Shown here piece by piece: positions 1 through 7,949 of a stretch of 64,000 bases of DNA. Within the stretch, counting starts at the first letter, position 1. Each line of letters opens with the position of its first letter. The position numbers and the translations under genes are program-made. This DNA comes from a bacterium (lineage in GTDB: Bacteria > Bacillota > Clostridia > Lachnospirales > Lachnospiraceae): NCBI GenBank assembly GCA_022774325.1, contig JALFNN010000039.1, forward strand, positions 1 to 64,000, written 5' to 3'. The notes under the pieces are model-generated. The model saw only the letters and a list, made by a program, of their open reading frames with translations, was not told the origin of the DNA and searched no databases.

Positions 1-383
1 ACGAAGATCTCCGGCGGCTGTTCCGGCTCGATGGGCCGCATGCGTACATTCTGGAGCGCTGTGACATCCGCAAGGATCTCGGCACCGGAAATGCTGACCG
101 GTTCGTATCCAGGGGCGGAAACGTTCAGGGTGTATTCGGAATAGGGTTGTTCCTCGATGGAAGGGTTCAGGCTGTATTCGAGAGGAGGGGATGCAAGTTC
201 GATGGTATCCGTCTGACCGGACGAGTTGGTGGTCAGCTTCTCAATGGTATTTTCCGGGACACCGGAATAGGAGATCTCTATGGTGGCATCTTCTATGGGG
301 CGGGCATTGATCTGGGAAGTGACCGACACCTGAAGCTTGCCGTGATAGGACGAATTCTCCTGCATTGTTTTGAGAAAATTCAT
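1..383 (-). CDS. SleC-like spore cortex / peptidoglycan-binding protein (N-terminal part, runs off window)
   Basis: An open frame of 127 codons reads on the - strand from an ATG at 383-381 to the window edge, with GTGAGG 8 bases upstream of the start as ribosome binding site. It starts MNFLKTMQENSSYHGKLQV and continues with a carboxypeptidase-regulatory-like beta domain (SAPGYEPVSISGAEI, around residues 95-110) ending in NVRMRPIEPEQPPEI. That architecture is what I know from the N-terminal region of SleC-type spore cortex-lytic enzymes and related peptidoglycan-binding proteins of Clostridia. The catalytic and SPOR/PG-binding parts would lie left of position 1 and cannot be seen. It is divergent from the transglutaminase-like gene at 500. 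Family assignment comes from recognition only. Confidence 0.6.
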   Translation of the reverse strand, partial: MNFLKTMQENSSYHGKLQVSVTSQINARPIEDATIEISYSGVPENTIEKLTTNSSGQTDTIELASPPLEYSLNPSIEEQPYSEYTLNVSAPGYEPVSISGAEILADVTALQNVRMRPIEPEQPPEIF

Positions 384-499
384 ATGGAAAACCTCACAAG
401 GATGCTGTTATGAATAATATATTCCGATTCCCCGATATTGTGAAAAAATTCCGGTTATGATACAATTTGAAAGAAATCATTGTTGATTGGAGTCTGATT

Positions 500-1750
500 G
501 TGGGAAGAAGAAATAGAAGAAAGAAAAAATCAGGATGTCTCGGAGCAGTCACTGTATTTCTCTGTTTTGCGGCTGGACTGATCTGTCTTAGTGCTGCGTA
601 TTTCCTGAGAAATCCGAATGCTTTTGAGGTGGTGGGATTTCTGAGCACGGAATCGGGAAAGGATGATGTTCCTCTGTTTGAAGAAGTGCGTGTCACGGAA
701 GAGGAAATGGCGGACGGATTCTATTTTGGACTGTTGGAGACAGAGGAAGAGAAGACGGTATATAAGGAAATCTATCAGGGACTGATGGAAGAAAAAGAAC
801 ATATTTCGCTTCATGCATCAGGGGGAGAACTGGCAAATGCGGTTTTCCTGCATGTGTTGAATGATCATCCGGAAATCTTCTGGTGCGACGGGAATGCAGT
901 GTCGACTTCGTATTCAGAGACGATTCTGCAGGAAGCCTATGTGGACTTTGCACCGAAATATTTGTGTACCGGCGAGGAGAAAGAGAGGAAAAAGCAGGAG
1001 ATTGATGCTGCGGCCGGGGAATGTCTGGCGGCGATTCAGGAGACGGCATCCGACTATGAGAAAATTAAGTCGGTTTACGAATATCTGATCCAGACCGTGG
1101 AATATAATCTGGATGCGCCGGATAATCAAAATATCTACAGTGCACTGGCGGGGAAGGAATCCGTCTGCGCCGGATATGCACGGAGTACGCAGTATCTTCT
1201 GAACCGGCTGGGAATCGTCTGCGCCTATGTTACGGGAACGACGACGGATGCGGACGGAAATACGGAGGATCATGCGTGGAACATGGTACGCTGTGAGGGG
1301 GAATGGTATTTCGTGGATACGACGTGGGGCGATCCTATGTTTCAACAGGAAGAGGAGCAGGTCGCTTCCAGAGCGATGACCTACGATTATCTTTGCTGTA
1401 CGGAGGATATGATTTTACGAACGCATACCCTGAAAGAGGGATATGATTATCCCGAATGTGGGCCGGACCGGTGGAATTACTATCGCATGAACGGGATGTT
1501 TTATGAGAGCTATGAACGGGATACGCTGCTTGAAGCTATGTATGATTCGATCGATGCGGGTGAGGCGAGCGTTATCTTTAAATTCGTAAGTGATGCCGTG
1601 TATGAACAGGCACACGATGCGGTCACAGGAGAACTGGTTCAGGAAGGCGCTTCGTATCTTGGCAGGATGTATGGGCTCAGGGAAGTTCATTATTCTTATG
1701 TGGAGGAACCGCTTCTGGATAAACTTACAATCTATTGGAATTATTCATAA
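500..1750 (+). CDS. Membrane-anchored transglutaminase-like domain protein
   Basis: 416 residues from a GTG start at 500, chosen because GGAG sits 7 bases upstream and a basic, then hydrophobic, N terminus follows (VGRRNRRKKKSGCLGAV, then one membrane segment to about residue 33). An upstream in-frame TTG at 467 has no ribosome binding site. The core has the transglutaminase/protease triad: Cys223 in SVCAGYARS, His in DHAWNMV about 45 residues later, and Asp in YFVDTTWGDP. The protein is thus a probable extracytoplasmic cysteine-dependent protease or amide-transfer enzyme of the TGc superfamily; substrate unknown. The C-terminal 130 residues are unassigned. The next gene starts 14 bases downstream, suggesting co-transcription, though the functions are not obviously linked. 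Confidence 0.75.
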   Translation: MGRRNRRKKKSGCLGAVTVFLCFAAGLICLSAAYFLRNPNAFEVVGFLSTESGKDDVPLFEEVRVTEEEMADGFYFGLLETEEEKTVYKEIYQGLMEEKEHISLHASGGELANAVFLHVLNDHPEIFWCDGNAVSTSYSETILQEAYVDFAPKYLCTGEEKERKKQEIDAAAGECLAAIQETASDYEKIKSVYEYLIQTVEYNLDAPDNQNIYSALAGKESVCAGYARSTQYLLNRLGIVCAYVTGTTTDADGNTEDHAWNMVRCEGEWYFVDTTWGDPMFQQEEEQVASRAMTYDYLCCTEDMILRTHTLKEGYDYPECGPDRWNYYRMNGMFYESYERDTLLEAMYDSIDAGEASVIFKFVSDAVYEQAHDAVTGELVQEGASYLGRMYGLREVHYSYVEEPLLDKLTIYWNYS

Positions 1751-1764
1751 AGGAGGAACAAGAA

Positions 1765-2883
1765 ATGTATTATAAGCAGTATGGAGACACGGATATGAAG
1801 GTTTCGGCAGTCGGGCTTGGAACCATGCGGTACGATGAGGAGGACGTAAAGGCGGGACGTTTGGAAAAATGTGCCGAGATTCCGCTCTACGCATTTGAGA
1901 AGGGAATCAATTACTGGGATACGGCACCTGCCTATTGTCATGACAAGAGTGAGATCATTACCGGAATCGCACTTTCCCAGGTGAAACGAAGCGACGTGTA
2001 TGTGACTTCCAAGGTAAATCTCGGAACGTTGAACGAAGATGCAAGCCGGGATAATTTCCGGAGGAGACTGGAGACTTCTTTAGACCGGCTGAAGACGGAT
2101 TATATTGATTTCTATCATATGTGGTGCATGCTGAACCTGGAGTCCTGGGAGAAGCACATGGAACTTTTATACGGTTTCTTTGAAGAGGCGAAGTCAGAGG
2201 GACTGATCCGGAATATTGTATTTTCTTCCCATATGCAGGGAAATGATATCGAGAAAGTTGTGGAGACCGGGAAATTTAAGGGAATGCTGATCGGCTACAA
2301 TGCGCTCAACTACCGGTTCCGCCAGAGCGGGATCAAAGCGGCTCATGAGAATGGAATGGGTGTGGTTGTCATGAATCCGCTCGGCGGCGGTCTGATTCCG
2401 CAGAATCCGGATGATTTTTCCTATCTGACAAGGGGAACGGATCTGACGGTTCCACAGGCGGCGCTCCGGTTTGTGGCTTCCCACAAGGAGATCACGGTTG
2501 CGCTGGCAGGATGCACGACGAAGGAACATGTGGATGACGCTGTGAAGGCAGTCGAAAATCTGGAAGAACGTCCGGCAGAGGAAATCGCGGCCATGTATGA
2601 GGCAGAAGGTCTTTCTTTCAATAACCTGTGTACCGGCTGCAGTTACTGTAAGGGATGCCCGAAGGAAATTCCAATTCCGAAGATGATGGATGCATACAAT
2701 CAGTACATACTGACCGGCAAGAAGGATGCAATTACATCCAGAATTGCATATCATTGGGATATTCCGAAAGCGAAAGCGGCAGAATGCATCGGATGCAGAA
2801 AATGTGAGAGACAGTGCACACAGCATCTTCCAATCGTTGAGCGGCTTGCCGAGATCGCAGCACTTCCGGACATTGAGGAATAA
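1765..2883 (+). CDS. Aldo/keto reductase with C-terminal 4Fe-4S ferredoxin domain
   Basis: 372 residues from ATG 1765 with a perfect AGGAGG 8 bases upstream. Residues 1-270 form an aldo/keto reductase TIM barrel (start MYYKQYGDTDMKVSAVGLG; catalytic-type Asp/Tyr/Lys region NYWDTAPAYCHDKSE; phosphate-binding end LAGCTTKEHVDDAV). The C terminus carries two cysteine sets, CTGCSYCKGCP and CIGCRKCERQC, typical of the Fe-S fused AKR subfamily common in anaerobes. It probably reduces a carbonyl compound using NAD(P)H with electron transfer through the clusters; the substrate cannot be read from sequence. It ends 43 bases before the carA promoter and has no clear terminator of its own before that promoter. 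Confidence 0.85.
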   Translation: MYYKQYGDTDMKVSAVGLGTMRYDEEDVKAGRLEKCAEIPLYAFEKGINYWDTAPAYCHDKSEIITGIALSQVKRSDVYVTSKVNLGTLNEDASRDNFRRRLETSLDRLKTDYIDFYHMWCMLNLESWEKHMELLYGFFEEAKSEGLIRNIVFSSHMQGNDIEKVVETGKFKGMLIGYNALNYRFRQSGIKAAHENGMGVVVMNPLGGGLIPQNPDDFSYLTRGTDLTVPQAALRFVASHKEITVALAGCTTKEHVDDAVKAVENLEERPAEEIAAMYEAEGLSFNNLCTGCSYCKGCPKEIPIPKMMDAYNQYILTGKKDAITSRIAYHWDIPKAKAAECIGCRKCERQCTQHLPIVERLAEIAALPDIEE

Positions 2884-2925
2884 GGACATAAGAACGATAA
2901 GTCAGATGAAGAAGTAAATTAGTAG

Positions 2926-2954
2926 TTGAAATCTGGTCTCATATGTGTTAGAAT
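2926..2954 (+). promoter_or_regulatory. Sigma-A promoter of carAB with extended -10
   Basis: TTGAAA (2926-2931), a 17-base spacer, then TAGAAT (2949-2954) preceded by TG one base upstream. Start of transcription is expected near A2961, so the transcript would begin AAUUUGAG. It lies upstream of a terminator-like hairpin and of carA, making the hairpin part of the carAB leader. Confidence 0.7.
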
Positions 2955-2974
2955 TTTTACAATTTGAGAAAGTG

Positions 2975-3017
2975 GGCGCTCATGGTTGAGGAAAAGACTC
3001 CATGAGTGCCTTCTTTT
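2975..3017 (+). terminator. Terminator hairpin in the carAB leader (possible attenuator)
   Basis: Arms GGCGCTCATGG (2975-2985) and CCATGAGTGCC (3000-3010) pair over 11 bases with one G-U, followed by TTCTTTT (3011-3017). It sits between the promoter at 2926-2954 and the carA start, so it can act as an attenuator as well as a terminator for the upstream reductase. I see neither a PyrR-type binding motif nor an obvious alternative antiterminator stem. Confidence 0.7.
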
Positions 3018-3061
3018 AAGGATTGATGAAGTAAAATACTATGAAGGGATAAGGTGAACAT

Positions 3062-4132
3062 ATGAAAGCGTTTCTAATTTTAGAAGATGGAACTGTGTTC
3101 GAAGGAACGAGCATCGGGTCGACAAGAGACATGATTAGTGAGATAGTATTTAATACCTCAATGACAGGATATTTAGAGGTGCTTACAGACCCTTCTTACG
3201 CCGGACAGGCCGTTGTTATGACATATCCATTGATTGGAAATTATGGGATCACACCGGATATGGAATCGAAAAAAGCGTGGCCGGATGGTTATATCGTAAG
3301 AGAATTGTCAAGAATGCCAAGCAATTTCAGATGTGAAGGAACGATTCAGGATTTTCTGAAAGAACAGGATATTCCGGGAATTGCAGGAGTTGATACCAGA
3401 GCACTGACGAAGATTCTCCGTGAAAAGGGAACGATGAACGGCATGATCACTACCAATGAGAATTACGATCTGGAAGAGATCATTCCGAAGCTGCACGCGT
3501 ACAAAGTAGGGGATGTCGTCTCCAAAGTGACCTGCAGTGAAAAATATGTAATTGAAGGAAACGGCCCGAAGGTTGCTCTCATGGACTTCGGGGCTAAGAA
3601 TAATATCGCAAAGTCTTTAAATCAGCGTGGCTGTGAAGTGACGGTCTATCCGGCTCACACGACGGCTGCTGAGATCATTTCCAGCAATCCGGACGGAATT
3701 ATGTTATCAAACGGACCGGGAGACCCGGCGGATTGCACCTCCATTATTGAAGAAGTTAAAAAATTATATAATTCCGATATTCCGATTTTCGCGATCTGTC
3801 TGGGACACCAGCTTATGGCGCTTGCTAATGGTGCGAAAACATACAAATTAAAGTACGGACACCGCGGAGGAAATCATCCGGTTAAGGATCTGGAGACGGG
3901 AAGAGTCTATATTTCGTCACAGAATCACGGATATGCAGTCGATGCGGACAGTCTGGATCCATCTGTGGCAGTTCCGGCATTTGAAAATGTCAATGACAAG
4001 ACGAATGAAGGAATGGCATATATCGGTAAGAACATTTTTACGGTGCAGTTCCATCCGGAAGCCTGCCCGGGACCGCAGGACTCCGGCTATTTGTTTGACA
4101 GATTCATGAAGATGATGGGAGGAACAAAATAA
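3062..4132 (+). CDS. carA: Carbamoyl-phosphate synthase small (glutaminase) subunit
   Basis: 356 residues. CarA hydrolyses glutamine and channels ammonia to CarB for carbamoyl phosphate synthesis, feeding pyrimidines and arginine. The N-terminal CPSase small-chain domain (residues 1-150, FNTSMTGYLEVLTDPSYAGQ) is followed by a class I glutamine amidotransferase domain: SNGPGDP oxyanion motif, the Cys nucleophile in FAICLGHQL and the catalytic His in FHPEACPG. Length is normal for the family. The start ATG 3062 follows GATAAGGTGAAC. The stop TAA overlaps the carB ATG by one base (TAATG), implying translational coupling. Regulation is probably through the leader hairpin upstream. Confidence 0.97.
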   Translation: MKAFLILEDGTVFEGTSIGSTRDMISEIVFNTSMTGYLEVLTDPSYAGQAVVMTYPLIGNYGITPDMESKKAWPDGYIVRELSRMPSNFRCEGTIQDFLKEQDIPGIAGVDTRALTKILREKGTMNGMITTNENYDLEEIIPKLHAYKVGDVVSKVTCSEKYVIEGNGPKVALMDFGAKNNIAKSLNQRGCEVTVYPAHTTAAEIISSNPDGIMLSNGPGDPADCTSIIEEVKKLYNSDIPIFAICLGHQLMALANGAKTYKLKYGHRGGNHPVKDLETGRVYISSQNHGYAVDADSLDPSVAVPAFENVNDKTNEGMAYIGKNIFTVQFHPEACPGPQDSGYLFDRFMKMMGGTK

Positions 4133-7100
4133 TGCCAAGAAATCAGGATATTAAGAAAGTATTAGTGATCGGTTCCGGTCCGATCATCATCGGGCAGGCA
4201 GCGGAATTTGACTATGCGGGAACGCAGGCCTGCCGTTCTCTGAAAGAAGAGGGGCTGGAAGTTGTCCTTCTGAATTCAAACCCGGCAACGATTATGACAG
4301 ATAAAGATATCGCGGACCGTGTGTATATTGAACCGCTTACAACGGAAGTGGTAGAACAACTGATTCTGAAGGAACAGCCGGACAGCGTCCTGCCTACACT
4401 GGGCGGACAGGCCGGACTGAATCTTGCGATGGAGCTGGAAGAGGCAGGTTTCTTAAAAGAGCATAATGTCCGTCTGATCGGTACCACAGCAGAGACGATC
4501 AAAAAGGCGGAAGACCGTCTGGAATTCAAGGCCACCATGGAGAAGATCGGGGAACCGGTAGCAGCGTCCCTTGTCGTGGAAAATGTGGAAGACGGTGTTG
4601 CATTTGCGGCTAAGATTGGATATCCGGTCGTGCTTCGTCCTGCATACACCCTCGGCGGAAGCGGCGGCGGTATCGCACACAATGTGGTGGAACTGGAAGA
4701 AATCCTGGCGAACGGACTGAGACTTTCCCGTGTCGGACAGGTTCTGGTCGAACGCTGCATCGCAGGCTGGAAGGAAATCGAATATGAGGTGATGCGTGAC
4801 AGCAAGGGCAACTGCATTACCGTATGTAATATGGAAAATATTGACCCGGTGGGGGTTCATACCGGAGACAGTATCGTAGTCGCTCCGTCCCAGACTCTGG
4901 GAGACAAGGAGTACCAGATGCTCCGTACCTCTGCGCTGAATATCATCAGCGAGCTGAATATCACCGGCGGATGTAACGTGCAGTACGCGCTTCATCCGGA
5001 GACTTTTGAATACTGTGTAATCGAAGTAAATCCGCGTGTAAGCCGTTCTTCCGCGCTGGCTTCCAAGGCGACCGGTTATCCGATTGCGAAGGTTGCGGCC
5101 AAGATCGCGCTGGGATATACGCTGGATGAGATCAAAAATGCAGTTACGAAGAAGACTTACGCAAGTTTCGAGCCGATGCTGGATTACTGCGTAGTCAAGA
5201 TGCCGAGACTTCCGTTTGATAAATTCATCAGTGCGAAGAGAACCCTTACCACACAGATGAAGGCGACCGGAGAGGTCATGAGTATCTGTGATAACTTTGA
5301 GGGAGCCCTGATGAAAGCAATCCGTTCTCTGGAACAGCATGTGGATAGTCTGATGTCTTATGATTTCACAGCACTTTCCAGAGAGGAGATCCTGGAAAAA
5401 CTGGAGATCGTAGATGATCGTCGTATCTGGCTGATTGCAGAAGCAATCCGCAAGGGAATCAGCTACGATGAGATCCATAACATCACCAAGATCGACAAAT
5501 GGTTTATCGACAAGATCGCGATCCTGGTAGAGATGGAACAGGCACTGAAGACACAGGAACTTACTCCGGAACTTTTAAAAGAAGCAAAACGAATCGAATT
5601 CCCGGACAATGTGATCGCGCGCCTGACCGGAAAGAGTGAGCGCCAGATCCATGACATGCGCCATGAAAACGGAATCGTTGCAGCCTATAAGATGGTCGAT
5701 ACCTGTGCGGCAGAATTCGCGGCAGAGACACCGTATTACTATTCCGTATTCGGCAGTCAGAATGAAGTGGAAGAGACCAGCGGCAAGAAGAAAGTTCTGG
5801 TACTTGGTTCCGGACCGATCCGAATCGGACAGGGAATCGAATTTGACTTCTGTTCTGTACATTGTACCTGGGCATTTGCAAAAGAAGGCTATGAGACGAT
5901 CATTGTAAATAACAATCCGGAGACGGTAAGTACCGACTTCGATATCGCAGATAAATTGTATTTTGAACCGCTCACACCGGAAGATGTGGAGAGTATTGTG
6001 GATCTGGAAAAACCGGACGGAGCCGTGGTGCAGTTCGGCGGCCAGACGGCGATCAAACTGACCGAATCCCTGATGAAGATGGGAGTCCCGATCCTCGGAA
6101 CCGCTGCGGAAGATGTAGATGCCGCGGAAGACAGAGAACTCTTTGACGAGATCCTGGCACAGTGCAACATCCCGCGCCCGAAGGGAGACACCGTATTTAC
6201 CGCAGAGGAAGCAAAAGAGGTTGCAAATCGTCTCGGTTATCCGGTATTGGTTCGTCCTTCCTACGTGCTTGGCGGACAGGGCATGCAGATTGCAATCAAC
6301 GATCACGATATCGACGAATTCATCGGTATCATCAACCGGATCGCGCAGGATCACCCGATCCTGGTAGATAAATATCTCCAGGGAAAAGAGATCGAGGTCG
6401 ATGCGGTCTGCGACGGCGAGGATATCCTGATTCCGGGAATCATGGAACATATTGAACGTGCAGGAATCCATTCCGGCGACAGTATTTCGGTTTACCCGGC
6501 ACAGAGCATTTCCGAAGTGACAAAACGCAAAATTGAAGAATATACAAAACGACTTGCCAAAGCGCTGCATGTGATCGGTATGATCAACATTCAGTTCATC
6601 GTATGCGGCGAAGAAGTCTATGTTATTGAGGTCAATCCTCGTTCCAGCCGTACGGTGCCGTATATCAGTAAGGTGACGGGTATTCCGATCGTACCGCTTG
6701 CAACCCAGGTGATCATCGGACACAAGCTCAAAGAACTCGGCTATACTCCGGGGCTTCAGAAAGAAGCGGACTATATCGCGATCAAGATGCCGGTATTCTC
6801 CTTTGAGAAGATCCGCGGCGCGGACATCAGCCTCGGACCGGAAATGAAGTCCACCGGTGAGTGTCTTGGTATTGCAAAGACATTTAATGAAGCACTTTAT
6901 AAAGCATTCCTCGGTGCAGGTGTCAACCTTCCGAAATATAAGAATATGATCATGACAGTACGTGATGATGATAAACCGGAGGCAGTGGAGATCGGACGCA
7001 GATTCCGTGCACTGGGCTACCGCATTTTCGCAACAAGAGGAACCGCAGATTATCTGAATGAGCATGGCGTCAAGGCAATCGCAATCAAGAAAATCGAGCA

Positions 7101-7332
7101 GGAATCTCCGAACCTGATGGATCTGATCCTGGGACATCAGATCGATCTGGTTATTGATACACCTCCGCAGGGAGCAGATCGCTCCAGAGACGGATTCCTG
7201 ATCCGTAGAAATGCGATCGAGACCGGTGTCAACGTCCTTACCGCGATGGATACCGCAAACGCGCTTGTAACCAGTTTGGAAAATACCGATATCCGGCAAC
7301 TTACGTTGATCGATATCGCGAAGATTAAATAA
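4132..7332 (+). CDS. carB: Carbamoyl-phosphate synthase large subunit
   Basis: 1066 residues, full length. CarB makes carbamoyl phosphate from bicarbonate, ammonia and two ATP. Two homologous halves are visible: ATP-grasp domain 1 (start KKVLVIGSGPIIIGQAAEFD; glycine-rich YTLGGSGGGIA near residue 175), an oligomerisation region (about 400-550), and ATP-grasp domain 2 starting at KKVLVLGSGPIRIGQGIEFD near residue 555 (YVLGGQGMQIA). The last 130 residues form the methylglyoxal-synthase-like allosteric domain (FATRGTADYLNEHGV), where effectors such as UMP or ornithine bind in known enzymes. It begins inside the carA stop codon. The large antisense frames across this gene are codon shadows. Confidence 0.97.
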   Translation: MPRNQDIKKVLVIGSGPIIIGQAAEFDYAGTQACRSLKEEGLEVVLLNSNPATIMTDKDIADRVYIEPLTTEVVEQLILKEQPDSVLPTLGGQAGLNLAMELEEAGFLKEHNVRLIGTTAETIKKAEDRLEFKATMEKIGEPVAASLVVENVEDGVAFAAKIGYPVVLRPAYTLGGSGGGIAHNVVELEEILANGLRLSRVGQVLVERCIAGWKEIEYEVMRDSKGNCITVCNMENIDPVGVHTGDSIVVAPSQTLGDKEYQMLRTSALNIISELNITGGCNVQYALHPETFEYCVIEVNPRVSRSSALASKATGYPIAKVAAKIALGYTLDEIKNAVTKKTYASFEPMLDYCVVKMPRLPFDKFISAKRTLTTQMKATGEVMSICDNFEGALMKAIRSLEQHVDSLMSYDFTALSREEILEKLEIVDDRRIWLIAEAIRKGISYDEIHNITKIDKWFIDKIAILVEMEQALKTQELTPELLKEAKRIEFPDNVIARLTGKSERQIHDMRHENGIVAAYKMVDTCAAEFAAETPYYYSVFGSQNEVEETSGKKKVLVLGSGPIRIGQGIEFDFCSVHCTWAFAKEGYETIIVNNNPETVSTDFDIADKLYFEPLTPEDVESIVDLEKPDGAVVQFGGQTAIKLTESLMKMGVPILGTAAEDVDAAEDRELFDEILAQCNIPRPKGDTVFTAEEAKEVANRLGYPVLVRPSYVLGGQGMQIAINDHDIDEFIGIINRIAQDHPILVDKYLQGKEIEVDAVCDGEDILIPGIMEHIERAGIHSGDSISVYPAQSISEVTKRKIEEYTKRLAKALHVIGMINIQFIVCGEEVYVIEVNPRSSRTVPYISKVTGIPIVPLATQVIIGHKLKELGYTPGLQKEADYIAIKMPVFSFEKIRGADISLGPEMKSTGECLGIAKTFNEALYKAFLGAGVNLPKYKNMIMTVRDDDKPEAVEIGRRFRALGYRIFATRGTADYLNEHGVKAIAIKKIEQESPNLMDLILGHQIDLVIDTPPQGADRSRDGFLIRRNAIETGVNVLTAMDTANALVTSLENTDIRQLTLIDIAKIK

Positions 7333-7349
7333 AAGTGCAGGTGAGAATG

Positions 7350-7694
7350 ATGACAAAAGCAAATGAAAGAGAGACGCTCAAAATTGAAAACATGTCCGGA
7401 GGAGCAGGCTATATCCTGAAAGAAGTGCTGCTTGGCAAAGAAGAAATGGGAGAGTACTGCAAGCTGTTCGGACAGGTGACTCTCAAACCGGGATGCGAAA
7501 TCGGATACCATGAGCATCACGGAGAGACAGAGACTTACTATATCGTAAAGGGATCCGGAGTCTATACAGATAATGGGGAAAAATACCCGGTGGAGACAGG
7601 GGACGTAACCTTCTGCAAAGATGGAAGCGGACATGGGCTGCTGAATACCGGTGATGAAGATATGGTGATTATTGCATTGATTTTGTTTGTTTAA
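7350..7694 (+). CDS. Small cupin-fold protein
   Basis: 114 residues from the second of two tandem ATGs (7347, 7350), with AGGTGAG just upstream; GTG 7335 is also in frame but lacks a site. One conserved cupin barrel is evident: GCEIGYHEHHGETETYYIVKGSG carries the metal-ligand set H-x-H, E, then the second motif GDVTFCKDGSGHGLLNTG supplies the last His. Such stand-alone cupins bind Fe, Mn or Zn and act as small isomerases, dioxygenases or sensors; no reaction can be assigned. It lies 17 bases after carB and is probably co-transcribed with it. Its stop codon lies inside the outer arm of the large inverted repeat that follows. Confidence 0.85.
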   Translation: MTKANERETLKIENMSGGAGYILKEVLLGKEEMGEYCKLFGQVTLKPGCEIGYHEHHGETETYYIVKGSGVYTDNGEKYPVETGDVTFCKDGSGHGLLNTGDEDMVIIALILFV

Positions 7695-7849
7695 ATCGGA
7701 CGGCCCCGGAGGAGACACAGGGAGTTCTCACTCCGGAGAACGGACAAAATTCGGCAGGCTGTTCGCCCTTTTGGGCGGACAGTCTGCCTTTTTTGTTCGT
7801 TCTAGTCGCAATACAATCCCTGTGTCTCCTCCGGGGCCTGGGGATTTAA
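7691..7849. repeat. 159-base nested inverted repeat containing a terminator
   Basis: All arms share nearly the same centre (about 7770). The outermost arms TTAAATC (7691-7697) and GATTTAA (7843-7849) enclose a perfect 22-base arm pair (7702-7723 with 7817-7838), then an unpaired 13/13 interior loop. Inside that are AGAACGGACAAAA (7737-7749) with TTTTGTTCGTTCT (7791-7803, one G-U), and an apical stem 7753-7768 / 7773-7788 followed by six T. The apical stem plus T run would terminate carAB-cupin transcription. TTTAA occurs at both ends and could be a target duplication. It could be a small non-autonomous (MITE-like) element or a folded RNA end. Confidence 0.7.
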
Positions 7850-7906
7850 GACGGGAATTCGTAGGGGCAAGACGGGAGGGGGTCGACTAAGGGTTAGTGG
7901 TTGGAG

Positions 7907-7944
7907 AAAATGATTTGACGCCTTTGGGAGGCGCGAATCATTTT
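7907..7944 (-). terminator. Terminator of the - strand aminotransferase gene
   Basis: AAAATGATT (7907-7915) pairs with AATCATTTT (7936-7944), with an inner stem CGCCT/AGGCG (7919-7923 / 7929-7933). Read on the - strand it ends in a short T run directly after the aminotransferase stop; the symmetry also allows function on the + strand. Confidence 0.7.
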
Positions 7945-7949
7945 AGCTT

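Noticed and set aside
2982..3005. Leader peptide MVEEKTP in the carAB leader
   Set aside because: No ribosome binding site, and it carries no regulatory codon run; mentioned only as a possibility.
4453..7362. Long - strand open frames (341 and 595 codons) opposite carB
   Set aside because: They mirror the codon pattern of carB, have no ribosome binding sites, and their translations are Ile/His/Arg/Cys-rich without domains.
7687..7890. 67-codon frame over the large hairpin after the cupin gene
   Set aside because: It spans the inverted repeat and terminator, has no ribosome binding site and a biased Ser/Gly/Arg composition.
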